Of a DNA stretch of 14,854 bases, positions 5,510 to 12,778 are shown piece after piece (the stretch's first letter is position 1; every line of letters begins with the position of its first letter). The position numbers and the translations under genes are program-made. The stretch is taken from contig CANREK010000008.1 in NCBI GenBank assembly GCA_947629605.1, forward strand, positions 1-14,854, read 5' to 3'. The notes beneath the pieces are model-generated. The model was not told the DNA's origin and made no database searches. It saw only the letters and a program-made list of their open reading frames with translations. Source of the stretch: an uncultured Clostridia bacterium. GTDB lineage: Bacteria; Bacillota; Clostridia; Christensenellales; Borkfalkiaceae.

Positions 5510-6802
5510 TCAGGACTTCTTTTTGCCGAAAAGGTGTCTCAAAAACACGGGAACGTCGCTCGGGCCGTTGTCGGGCTTCTCCGTCGGCTTCTCCGCTTCC
5601 GCCGTCGGCGCGGGCGTGTTGAAAATGGGCTGTACGGGTTCCTGTACGGGCGCGGGCATGGGTGCCGCCACGGGCGTAGGCGCAGGCATGGGAGCGGGTG
5701 TGGGAACGGGTTCAGGCGCGGGCGCAGGTGCGGCGGGATATGCTTCGGCCTGCGGTTGCATCCGCACGGGCTCCGCGGCCTCGCGCTGCACGGGCTCGGA
5801 GAAGTTCCTCATTTCGCTCTGGAATCCCGTGGCGATGATCGTGACCTGCACTTCATCCTGCATATTTTCGTCGATACAGGTGCCGAAAATGATGTTGGCG
5901 GAGTAATCCACCACGCTCTGAATGAGGCTCCCCGCCGTCTGCATTTCGTCGATGGTGATGTCGTTGCCGCCCGTGATGTTGATGAGCACGGCAGTCGCAC
6001 CCTCGATCGTCGTTTCGAGCAGCGGCGAATTGACGGCGAGACGCACGGCGTTCACGATGCGGTTCTCCCCCTTTGCGACGCCGACGCCCATGTGTGCGAG
6101 GCCCTTATCTTTGAGAATGGTCTTGACATCGGCAAAGTCGAGATTGATGATGGAAGGCGTGACGATGATGTCCGCAATGCCGCGGATGCCCTGCTTCAAG
6201 ACATCGTCGGCGACGCGGAGCGCCTCGGGCACGGAGACCTTGGGGTCGATTTGAAGGATCTTGTCGTTGGGAATGATGACGATGGTGTCGACGTACTTTC
6301 TGATCTCGTCGATGCCCCGCCGCGCATTGTCCATTCTGCGCTTCCCCTCAAAGGAGAAGGGCTCGGTGACGACGGCGACCGTCAGAATACGTCTCTCCCG
6401 TGCGAGCTTTGCGATGACGGGCGCGGCGCCTGTGCCTGTTCCGCCCCCCATGCCCGCCGTGATGAAGAGAAGGTCGGCATCCTCGGTGAGGCTCGTGCCG
6501 ATCTGGATGCGGTTTGCCGTCTTGCTGCAAGCAAGGATCTGCGCGTCTGTGTTGACGGCGATATATTCGGCGCTCCGAATGCCCGCCTCGATCATGCGGT
6601 TGACGGCGTTGTTTCCCGCACCGCCGACGCCGATGACCTTGATCTTTGCCTTGCCGTCGGTGCGGATGGGCTCCCTTTTGAGCTCCTCGGTCTGCTCGGG
6701 CACCGTATCTTTGATCTCGTCGAGGTCTTTGACCTCATCCTCGCGGACTTCGTCGGTCTCCTTGACCTCGTCGGGTGTATTTCTGTATAGATCCGTAAAC
6801 AT
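5510..6802 (-). CDS. ftsZ: Cell division protein FtsZ (atypical: T3 region missing)
   Basis: Tubulin-like GTPase that polymerises into the cytokinetic ring. The 430-residue product has, in order: an acidic N-terminal extension (1-50) with repeated DEVK/DEVR/DEIK; T1 VGGAGNN (59-65); NTDAQ (84-88); T4 GMGGGTGTG (117-125); T7 NLDFADV (220-226), which completes the neighbour's active site; a Pro/Ala-rich linker (about 337-412); and the FtsA/SepF-binding tail DVPVFLRHLFGKKKS. Between IGTSLTE and DADLLF (residues 101-112) about 27 residues are absent that normally carry GLGAGxxPExG, i.e. the T3 loop and following helix. The frame is intact on both sides. The ATG is three bases after the ftsA stop, and the last two Gly codons of ftsA (GGAGGA) form its ribosome binding site, so translation is coupled. 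Identity is certain; whether the gap is genuine or an assembly deletion is open. Confidence 0.96.
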   Translation of the reverse strand: MFTDLYRNTPDEVKETDEVREDEVKDLDEIKDTVPEQTEELKREPIRTDGKAKIKVIGVGGAGNNAVNRMIEAGIRSAEYIAVNTDAQILACSKTANRIQIGTSLTEDADLLFITAGMGGGTGTGAAPVIAKLARERRILTVAVVTEPFSFEGKRRMDNARRGIDEIRKYVDTIVIIPNDKILQIDPKVSVPEALRVADDVLKQGIRGIADIIVTPSIINLDFADVKTILKDKGLAHMGVGVAKGENRIVNAVRLAVNSPLLETTIEGATAVLINITGGNDITIDEMQTAGSLIQSVVDYSANIIFGTCIDENMQDEVQVTIIATGFQSEMRNFSEPVQREAAEPVRMQPQAEAYPAAPAPAPEPVPTPAPMPAPTPVAAPMPAPVQEPVQPIFNTPAPTAEAEKPTEKPDNGPSDVPVFLRHLFGKKKS

Positions 6803-6805
6803 ATT

Positions 6806-7945
6806 TTATCCTCCGAATAGATGATTGAAAAATCCGCCGCGGTGTTCGGCGCATGCCATGTCGACAAGGGAGATGAAAGAACTCATCGAGGGCTTGTCGT
6901 AGTAGGGAAGATTGGGAGCAATGAATTCGCAGACGCGGTCGACCCGCTTGGTCACATGTTCGAGGGCGCCGCGGATGTCGCAAATACCCTCTCCCGTGAC
7001 ATAGAGCGGCTTATAGTCGAGTTCCCGCCCCTGCATGTCCTCCATGAAACTGCCGACGACTTCGCAGATGTCATCGAGGCCGTCTTTGACCGCCGCGACG
7101 AGGCTGTCGATATCGACTTCATAGGAAATGTCTTTGTTGAAATATTCCAATTTGCCCGCGTTGGCACGGGTGTAGAGATTGGTCTTGGGGAGAAGCGCCA
7201 CGGCGACCTCGTAGGGAAAGGAGAACTTCTCTATGAGTTGCACCAAGATCTGCGCTCTGCCCACGGGCGCCGTGGACTGCTTTAAGACGGCGTTGCCCTG
7301 AACGAGCATGACCGTCGTGGAATAGTCCCCCACGTCGAGGAGAAAGGCGTACTCGTCCCGCGTTTCGGAGGGGATGAGATAGTTCGACATGGCGAGCGGC
7401 GTGGGAAGATAGGAAAGACGGATCCCGCTGCCCGCAAAGATCTTATCGATGACGGAAAGAAAATAGTTGCTGCAATAGAAGTAGGAAACGATGCCGCGGA
7501 GCGAGGCGGACATGATGCCGATCGGGTCGACCACGACACGCTTGTCCGCCGTGGTGAACACGGCACAGCTGGCACGAAGGCAGGTTCTGTCGGGCAGAGT
7601 TTCCTTTCCGCTCTCGTAGAGCGCCTCGACGTCCCGATCGGTGATCTTCTTCTTTTTGGGGAATCCCGTGACGGGTTCGGCGAGCCTCACATCGAGGAAT
7701 TCCCCGGGCACGCCGACATAGAGGCGGCGGATCTTTTCCCCGCACATCTTTTCGACATCCCGCAGGGCGGAAGAGATGACCTCGGCGAGTTCGTTCTCAT
7801 CGGAGAATGCCCCGCAGTAGTAACCGCCGTATTCCGATGTTTTGATCGCCTGAAATACGAATGTGTTGTTGACGCCCCGCTCCCCCACGACGATGGAGAG
7901 TTTTGACGAGCGAATGTCCAAAACAGCTACACTTTTACGGCTCAT
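6806..7945 (-). CDS. ftsA: Divergent FtsA-like actin-fold division protein
   Basis: FtsA anchors FtsZ to the membrane and recruits septal synthesis proteins. This 379-residue protein is short for the family (about 410-440). Phosphate-1 motif: VAVLDIRSSKLSIVVGE (6-22), where Arg12 stands in for the usual Gly of xIGTxK. An SHS2/1C-like region follows (about 72-155, IRRLYVGVPGEF). Phosphate-2 motif: LLDVGDYSTTVMLVQG (202-217). Adenosine motif: VTGEGICDIRGALEH (316-330), with Glu where the second Gly is usual. The C-terminus GGFFNHLFGG resembles a shortened membrane-targeting helix. Start chosen at 7945, preceded by AAGGACGG; the frame upstream holds no better site and runs into the promoter. It is identified mainly by position before ftsZ and by motif order. 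A PilM-like paralogue is the main alternative. Confidence 0.85.
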   Translation of the reverse strand: MSRKSVAVLDIRSSKLSIVVGERGVNNTFVFQAIKTSEYGGYYCGAFSDENELAEVISSALRDVEKMCGEKIRRLYVGVPGEFLDVRLAEPVTGFPKKKKITDRDVEALYESGKETLPDRTCLRASCAVFTTADKRVVVDPIGIMSASLRGIVSYFYCSNYFLSVIDKIFAGSGIRLSYLPTPLAMSNYLIPSETRDEYAFLLDVGDYSTTVMLVQGNAVLKQSTAPVGRAQILVQLIEKFSFPYEVAVALLPKTNLYTRANAGKLEYFNKDISYEVDIDSLVAAVKDGLDDICEVVGSFMEDMQGRELDYKPLYVTGEGICDIRGALEHVTKRVDRVCEFIAPNLPYYDKPSMSSFISLVDMACAEHRGGFFNHLFGG

Positions 7946-7982
7946 ATTCCGTCCTTTTTTCCTCGGTTGAATTTGTTGTTTT

Positions 7983-8011
7983 ATTATAACACATATCTCA
8001 AATTCTGTCAA
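7983..8011 (-). promoter_or_regulatory. Sigma-A promoter of ftsA-ftsZ
   Basis: Minus strand TTGACA, 17-base spacer, TATAAT: a perfect consensus, 37 bases upstream of the ftsA start codon. With the terminator at 8044-8072 just upstream it makes ftsA-ftsZ an independent, strongly expressed unit. Confidence 0.9.
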
Positions 8012-8043
8012 GGAATTGCGTCGTTTTTTCGCACATAAATATC

Positions 8044-8072
8044 AAAAAAGCGCCCTTACGGGGGGCGCCTTT
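8044..8072 (-). terminator. Terminator after ftsQ
   Basis: On the minus strand AAGGCGCCC pairs with GGGCGCTTT (one G-T wobble) across a seven-base loop, followed by further T residues; it lies 16 bases after the ftsQ stop. It ends the upstream dcw operon before the ftsA promoter. Confidence 0.8.
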
Positions 8073-8087
8073 CCGTGTAGATCTTGT

Positions 8088-8870
8088 TCAGTTCAGTGAA
8101 GCGTCGTAGGCGACGCGGACAACGTTTTCCGCGGAGGCGGTGACGCGGATGCAACCGCACAGTCTTTCGCCGTCGCTGCGGGCAAGATAGCCGTCGCTCT
8201 CATCGTTGAGCGCCGCCCTCGCCTTCTCCTCCGTCAGTGCGGAAGAGGTCGCGATCTCGATGCGGATCCCCTCCCTCATTTGGATGACGAGGATGTTCTC
8301 GAATGCGAGATTGGGTTCATAGGCAATTGAGACGACGTTCGCCCGCGCCTCCGTCAGGATTTCCGCAAAGACGCCGTAGACCGTGAGGATCTCGTTGAGC
8401 GCTTTGTCGTCCGTCTTTTGTCCCTCGGCGAGGGAGAGGTCAAGACCGCTGAGCAGGATGTTTTCTCCCCCCGCGCGGTTCGTGAGGTCCTGTTTGGTAT
8501 AGAGATAGGTCCCGTCGTCGGAGAGAACGGCATAGCCGTGTTCGGTCAAGACGGAGAACGCCTCTTTCCGCTCGGAGACGGAGACTTCGAGCGTGGAGGG
8601 ATAGTGTTTTTGAATTTTTTCGGCCTTCATGCAGGGGTAAGAGGCGATGAGCGCGGCGACCTCCTCTTCGTCGAGGAAGGTAGAGCTCTTTCCCACGAAT
8701 CCGTCGAGCTTTTGTTTGAGTTCGGCGGCCTCCCTCTCCCCATCCTCGGATGAGACGGAAAATTCCGCCTTGACGGAAGTCACCGTAAAGACGGCATTGA
8801 GCCCCGCCGCGACGACCGCGCAGAGCAAAAGAAAGGATATGACTGTGGTCAAAATAACTCTCGCCTTCAT
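8088..8870 (-). CDS. ftsQ: Cell division protein FtsQ/DivIB
   Basis: Bitopic membrane protein of the septal FtsQLB (DivIB-DivIC-FtsL) complex. The 260-residue product has a short positive N-terminus (MKAR), one membrane segment (about 5-27, ILTTVISFLLLCAVVAAGL) and an extracellular POTRA-like region (about 28-98) with the characteristic YPCMKAEKIQKHYPSTLEVSVSERK. A beta domain follows (GYAVLSDDGTYLY) and a variable tail. Sequence conservation in this family is low, so identification rests on topology, the POTRA pattern and position between murA and ftsA. The start at 8870 is chosen because GGGGGAG lies a few bases upstream and the membrane segment begins at once. A GTG at 8909 overlapping murA is less likely. 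Last gene before a terminator. Confidence 0.85.
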   Translation of the reverse strand: MKARVILTTVISFLLLCAVVAAGLNAVFTVTSVKAEFSVSSEDGEREAAELKQKLDGFVGKSSTFLDEEEVAALIASYPCMKAEKIQKHYPSTLEVSVSERKEAFSVLTEHGYAVLSDDGTYLYTKQDLTNRAGGENILLSGLDLSLAEGQKTDDKALNEILTVYGVFAEILTEARANVVSIAYEPNLAFENILVIQMREGIRIEIATSSALTEEKARAALNDESDGYLARSDGERLCGCIRVTASAENVVRVAYDASLN

Positions 8871-8901
8871 ATGTATCTCCCCCGTGTCTCCCAAAATCGG
8901 T

Positions 8902-10158
8902 TCAGACACGGACCCGCTTGATCTCCGCCCCGAGTGACTTTAACTTATCTTCGAGGCAGGAATATCCCCTGTCGATGTGCGAAAGGTCCAAAACTTCCGA
9001 GACGCCCTCCGCCCCGAGCGCGGCGATGACGAGCGCGGCGCCGCCGCGCAGATCCCCCGCCGTGACGGCCGCCCCGTGTAGTCCGCTGACGCCGCGGACA
9101 AAGGCGTTCCTCTCCCGCACTTCGATATCCGCCCCCATCTTTTTGAGTTCGGGCACATACTTGAAGCGCGTCTCGAAGAGATTCTCCACGATGAGCGCCC
9201 CGCCCTCGCAGACACAGTTGAGCGCCGTGATCTGCGCTTGCAGGTCTGTGGGGAAGCCGGGGAAGGGCATCGTCTCGATGCGGCGGTTGCATTTGAGCCT
9301 TCCGTAACTCGACAATCTTATTTTATCATTTTTTGTATGGATTTTGCAACCGTTTTCACGCAATTTATGCAGAAGCATGCCCAAATTATCGGCGCCGACC
9401 CCCTCCGTCTCCACTTCGCCGCCGCAGAGGGCGCATGCGATGAGGAACGTGCCCGCCTCGATGCGGTCTTTGACGGGCGTATATGTAATGCCGCTGAGGG
9501 TGGAGACGCCCTCGATCTCGATGACGTCGGTGCCCGCGCCGCGCACCCTTCCCCCCATGCCGTTCAGAAAATTTTGCAAGTCGACGATCTCGGGTTCCTT
9601 GGCGGCGCCCTCGATGACCGTTCTCCCCTCCGCCTTCACGCCCGCAAGCATGATGTTCTCCGTCGCGCCGACGCTGGGGAAGTCGAGCACGATCTCCGCA
9701 CCCGTCAGGTTTTCGCATTCGCAGTAGATGTACCCCTCCTTTTCCGAGATCCTGACGCCGAGGCGCTTTAAGGCGTTGAGATGCAGGTCGATGGGCCTCA
9801 GGCCGATGTCGCATCCCCCCGGATAGGCGATGACGGCGCGGCGGAAGCGGGAAAGAAGAGAGCCGAGCATAAAGACGGAAGAGCGGAGTTCCTTGGTGAG
9901 AACGGATGAGATGATGTGGCTGTGCGCATCCGAACCGTCGATCATGACGTCGCCGCCGTCGAATCTCACGCTTGCGCCGAGTTCCCGCAGGATCTGTGCC
10001 ATGCAGAATACGTCGGCGATCTTCGGTACATTCCGTATCGTTACTTCCCGATCGGTCAACACAGACGCCGCAAAGAGCGGCAGAACGGCATTTTTTGCCG
10101 ACTGCACCTTGACGCTGCCGAACAGTCGCCGTCCCCCGTCTATGATATATTTATCCAT
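8902..10158 (-). CDS. murA: UDP-N-acetylglucosamine 1-carboxyvinyltransferase MurA
   Basis: Transfers enolpyruvate from PEP to UDP-GlcNAc, the first committed step of peptidoglycan synthesis, in the cytoplasm. Full length at 418 residues. Key residues are in place with near-identical numbering to E. coli: Lys22-Asn23 in SAKNA, Cys116 in PGGCDIGLRPIDLH (the proton donor and fosfomycin target), Arg121, Asp305 in GFPTDLQAQ, and Arg397 in HIDRGY. The Cys predicts fosfomycin sensitivity at the target level. AGGAG precedes the ATG by six bases. It lies 66 bases downstream of ftsW and 31 bases ahead of ftsQ, so it is part of the dcw operon. In many Firmicutes murG or murB occupies this slot. Firmicutes often have two murA paralogues; which one this is cannot be told here. 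Confidence 0.96.
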   Translation of the reverse strand: MDKYIIDGGRRLFGSVKVQSAKNAVLPLFAASVLTDREVTIRNVPKIADVFCMAQILRELGASVRFDGGDVMIDGSDAHSHIISSVLTKELRSSVFMLGSLLSRFRRAVIAYPGGCDIGLRPIDLHLNALKRLGVRISEKEGYIYCECENLTGAEIVLDFPSVGATENIMLAGVKAEGRTVIEGAAKEPEIVDLQNFLNGMGGRVRGAGTDVIEIEGVSTLSGITYTPVKDRIEAGTFLIACALCGGEVETEGVGADNLGMLLHKLRENGCKIHTKNDKIRLSSYGRLKCNRRIETMPFPGFPTDLQAQITALNCVCEGGALIVENLFETRFKYVPELKKMGADIEVRERNAFVRGVSGLHGAAVTAGDLRGGAALVIAALGAEGVSEVLDLSHIDRGYSCLEDKLKSLGAEIKRVRV

Positions 10159-10224
10159 GGTTATCTCCTCATGTATTTCTGAAAACGCGGAGAAAGGCCC
10201 TAAACAAAAGCAGGGCTCCGCGCC

Positions 10225-11361
10225 TTATCGGTATATTTTATGAGAAAACGGCTCCTCCGTGTGCCTTGAAGCGCCATAGACCACCCCCATGCCCGTCATG
10301 GTGACGATGAGAGAGGTATTCCCCGCCGAGATGAGCGGAAGAGGCAGTCCCGTCGGCGGAATGGTGCCGCTCACGACGAGGGCGTTGAGCGCCGACTGCA
10401 CGGCAAAGGCGAGAATGATGCCCGAGACGAGCATGTAGCCGTAGAAATCCTTGCACTTCCTTGCGATCCCGAAGCCCCGCCAAACGACGAATCCGATGAG
10501 GGCAAAGAGCAGGAGAACGCCGAAAAAGCCCGTCTCCTCCGCGATGACGGAGAGGATGAAGTCGCTCTCCGCAAAGGGCAGAAACCTGTATTTTTGCCGC
10601 GAATGAAAGAGCCCAACCCCGAAAAATCCCCCGTTTCCGAGCGCATAGAGGGACTGAATGAGCTGGTACCCCTCGCCGCGCGGAGACGCCCAAGGGTCCA
10701 GATAGGCGGAGAGACGCTTCAACCGATACGGTTCTGCGATGATGAGCGCGGGCACCGCCACGATGACGGGAATGCAGATGAGCAGCAGTGTTTTCGGGCT
10801 CGCCCCGCTCAAAAAGATCATGCCGATCATGATGGCCCCCACGCACATCGTGACGGACATGTTGGGCTCCAACATGATGAGAATGCAGACGGAGATCCCC
10901 GCAATAAGCACGGGCAAAATGCCCGTGAAGTGCCGCATCCGCGCGGGGTCCTTGGCGAAATAGGCGGCCGTGAACATGACAAAGCCGTACTTTGCGATCT
11001 CGGAGGGCTGAATGGTAAAGGAGCCGAAGCCGATCCAACGCGTCGCGCCGTAGTTGCTCTTCCCGAGCCCCGGCACGAACACGAGCGCAAGGAGCACGAG
11101 GGAGAGAATGAGCGCGGGGATCCCCGCTTTTTTGAGCTTTTCATAGGGCAAAAAGGAGACGGCGATCATGGAGACGAGCCCGAGGACAAAGCCGATGAGC
11201 TGTTTTTTGAAAAAGAAAAACTTGTCGCCGTACTGCACCTCGGCGTTATAGTAGCTCGCAGCATAGACGAACACGAGCCCCAAGGCGGCAAGAACAATGA
11301 CTGCGAGAAGAAAGAGGAGGTCTCCCCTCCCCCTTCTCTGTCTATTCGTCGAACTCTCCAT
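10225..11361 (-). CDS. ftsW: SEDS-family septal peptidoglycan glycosyltransferase FtsW
   Basis: Polytopic membrane enzyme that polymerises lipid II at the septum with a class B PBP. 378 residues with about ten hydrophobic segments. The first segment starts near residue 15 (LLFLLAVIVLAALGLVFVYA). SEDS landmarks: RWIGFGSFTIQPSEIAKYG (108-126), LEPNMS (164-169), the LGNGGFFGVGLFHSRQKYRFLP loop (241-262), ESDFILSVIAEETG (265-278) with the conserved Asp267, and the C-terminal GTIPPTGLPLPLISAG (332-347). The start at 11361 is chosen because GGAGG lies six bases upstream, inside the end of murD. The two genes overlap by 20 bases, implying coupled translation. RodA is the paralogue to exclude; location in the dcw cluster favours FtsW. 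No partner PBP is in the window. Confidence 0.93.
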   Translation of the reverse strand: MESSTNRQRRGRGDLLFLLAVIVLAALGLVFVYAASYYNAEVQYGDKFFFFKKQLIGFVLGLVSMIAVSFLPYEKLKKAGIPALILSLVLLALVFVPGLGKSNYGATRWIGFGSFTIQPSEIAKYGFVMFTAAYFAKDPARMRHFTGILPVLIAGISVCILIMLEPNMSVTMCVGAIMIGMIFLSGASPKTLLLICIPVIVAVPALIIAEPYRLKRLSAYLDPWASPRGEGYQLIQSLYALGNGGFFGVGLFHSRQKYRFLPFAESDFILSVIAEETGFFGVLLLFALIGFVVWRGFGIARKCKDFYGYMLVSGIILAFAVQSALNALVVSGTIPPTGLPLPLISAGNTSLIVTMTGMGVVYGASRHTEEPFSHKIYR

Positions 11362-12739
11362 GCGTCGCCTCCGCTTTGAGGTCTGTCTGCGCCTCCCGCT
11401 TGAAAAGTTCCATGAGTTCCGCAAAGCGTTTGCCCCGCTCCTCATAGCTTGCAAAGGCGTCGAAACTCGCCGAGGCGGGAGAGAGGAGCACGTTCTGCCC
11501 CTTGACGGCGATGAGATAGGCGACGCGCACGGCGAGGTCGAAGGGTCGGCAGAGCGTGACGGCGGAATACCCCGTTTTGAGGGCGGCGCTCAGGATGCGG
11601 AAGGCGTTTTCCCCATAGATGACGGCATGCACGACGTTGGAAGTTTTGAGCGCTTCAAAGAGCGGTTCATAGGAATATCCCTTATCCTTGCCGCCGAGGA
11701 GGAGCACGCTCTCCCCCTTCACGCTGCCGACGGCCTTGATGGCGGAATCGACGTTTGTCGCCTTGCTGTCGTCGATGAAGGTGACGCCGCCCGCTTCCCC
11801 GATCTTTTCGAGACGGTGCTTGACGCCGCGGAAGTTTTTGAGCGCCGATTGGATGGCGCCGTTCCCGATGCCCATGAGCTTGGCCGCCGCGATCGCCGCA
11901 AGCGCATTGGCGCGGTTGTGTTCCCCGTCGAGGGCAAGCTCTTCCGCCGAAAAGAGCCTCTCGCCGTACCAGCAAAAGCTGTTGTCCTGTATGTAGGCGC
12001 CTTCCACCCGTTCTCTCAGGGAGAACCACACGGTCTTGGCCTTGGTCTTTTCGGAAAATCCGCGGACAATGGGGTCGTCGTAGTTCAACACGGCGTATTC
12101 GCTCTCCGCCGAATTTTTCAGGAGACGGGATTTGAGATAGATGTAGTTCTCCATGTTGTAGTGGCGGTTGAGATGATCTTCCGTCACGTTGAGCACGACG
12201 GCGACATGGGGTTTGAGCGAATAGAGCGTTTCGAGCTGAAAGGAGGAGATCTCCGCGATGGCAACGCCGTCCTCGCCGAGCTCTTTCAGGCAGGAAGTGA
12301 TGGGTTTTCCGACATTCCCGCATGCGATGCCCCGCTTTCCCGCCGTCTTGAAGATGAATTCGAGCAGTGATACGGTGGTCGTCTTGCCGTTGGTGCCCGT
12401 CACCGCCACGCAGGGGCAATGCAGTTCGGTTGCGCCGAGCTCGGCCTCCCCGATGATGCGCTTCCCCGCCCGCTTGAAGGAGATGGGCAGAGGATGGTCC
12501 ACGGGAATACCCGGGGAGAGCACGAGAATGTCGCACTTTTCGGACTTTTCCGCAAGTTCCTCCTTGGAAACGGGGACACAGCCGATCTCTTTGAGATGCC
12601 GGGCGGCGGCACGCACATTCGCATCGTCCACATCGTCATACACATACACTTTGGCGCCGCGGGAGATGAGATACTCGCTCGCCGAGATCCCCGACCGTGA
12701 GAGACCCGCCACCAAAAACGCCTGCTCGGAATACAGCAT
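11342..12739 (-). CDS. murD: UDP-N-acetylmuramoyl-L-alanine--D-glutamate ligase MurD
   Basis: Adds D-Glu to UDP-MurNAc-L-Ala with ATP, the second peptide-stem step. 465 residues, normal length. N-terminal UMA-binding Rossmann-like domain (FLVAGLSRSGISASEYL); ATP loop VTGTNGKTTT (113-122); EISSFQLE (163-170), the MurD-specific motif; NVTEDHLNRH (184-193); the carbamoylated Lys in YLKSRL (Lys203); GEHNRANALAA in the central domain; and the C-terminal LLLGGKDKG and LLSPASASFDAFASYEERG. AAGGAG lies six bases before the ATG. It follows mraY by 39 bases and its 3' end overlaps ftsW by 20 bases. Confidence 0.96.
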   Translation of the reverse strand: MLYSEQAFLVAGLSRSGISASEYLISRGAKVYVYDDVDDANVRAAARHLKEIGCVPVSKEELAEKSEKCDILVLSPGIPVDHPLPISFKRAGKRIIGEAELGATELHCPCVAVTGTNGKTTTVSLLEFIFKTAGKRGIACGNVGKPITSCLKELGEDGVAIAEISSFQLETLYSLKPHVAVVLNVTEDHLNRHYNMENYIYLKSRLLKNSAESEYAVLNYDDPIVRGFSEKTKAKTVWFSLRERVEGAYIQDNSFCWYGERLFSAEELALDGEHNRANALAAIAAAKLMGIGNGAIQSALKNFRGVKHRLEKIGEAGGVTFIDDSKATNVDSAIKAVGSVKGESVLLLGGKDKGYSYEPLFEALKTSNVVHAVIYGENAFRILSAALKTGYSAVTLCRPFDLAVRVAYLIAVKGQNVLLSPASASFDAFASYEERGKRFAELMELFKREAQTDLKAEATHGEFDE

Positions 12740-12778
12740 TTACTTCTCCTTCTCCCCGCGGCTTCTCCCGCGCAGGAG

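Noticed and set aside
5660..5800. GGC-rich repetitive stretch as a tandem repeat or CRISPR-like array
   Set aside because: It encodes the Pro/Ala-rich disordered linker of FtsZ; the repetition follows PAP codons without fixed unit or spacers.
5397..5906. 169-codon plus-strand ORF with Gly-rich repeats
   Set aside because: It starts inside the palindromic repeat and continues antisense to the FtsZ linker; the Gly/Ala repeats are the complement of Pro/Ala codons.
5534..6790. 418-codon plus-strand ORF
   Set aside because: Complement of ftsZ; the His/Gly/Arg-rich low-complexity product is an antisense shadow.
7946..8011. Upstream start for ftsA
   Set aside because: That frame begins at the -35 box of the promoter and reads through it; the ATG at 7945 with AAGGACGG upstream matches the start of the actin-like fold.
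10594..11379. 261-codon plus-strand ORF with charged repeats
   Set aside because: Antisense to ftsW; membrane-protein codons read backwards give the Glu/His/Asp-rich product. No ribosome binding site.
11362..11454. Upstream start for ftsW
   Set aside because: The extra 31 residues are Arg/Ser-rich out-of-frame murD sequence; the ATG at 11361 has GGAGG at ideal distance.
11297..12370. 357-codon plus-strand ORF
   Set aside because: Antisense to murD and the start of ftsW; no recognisable domain.
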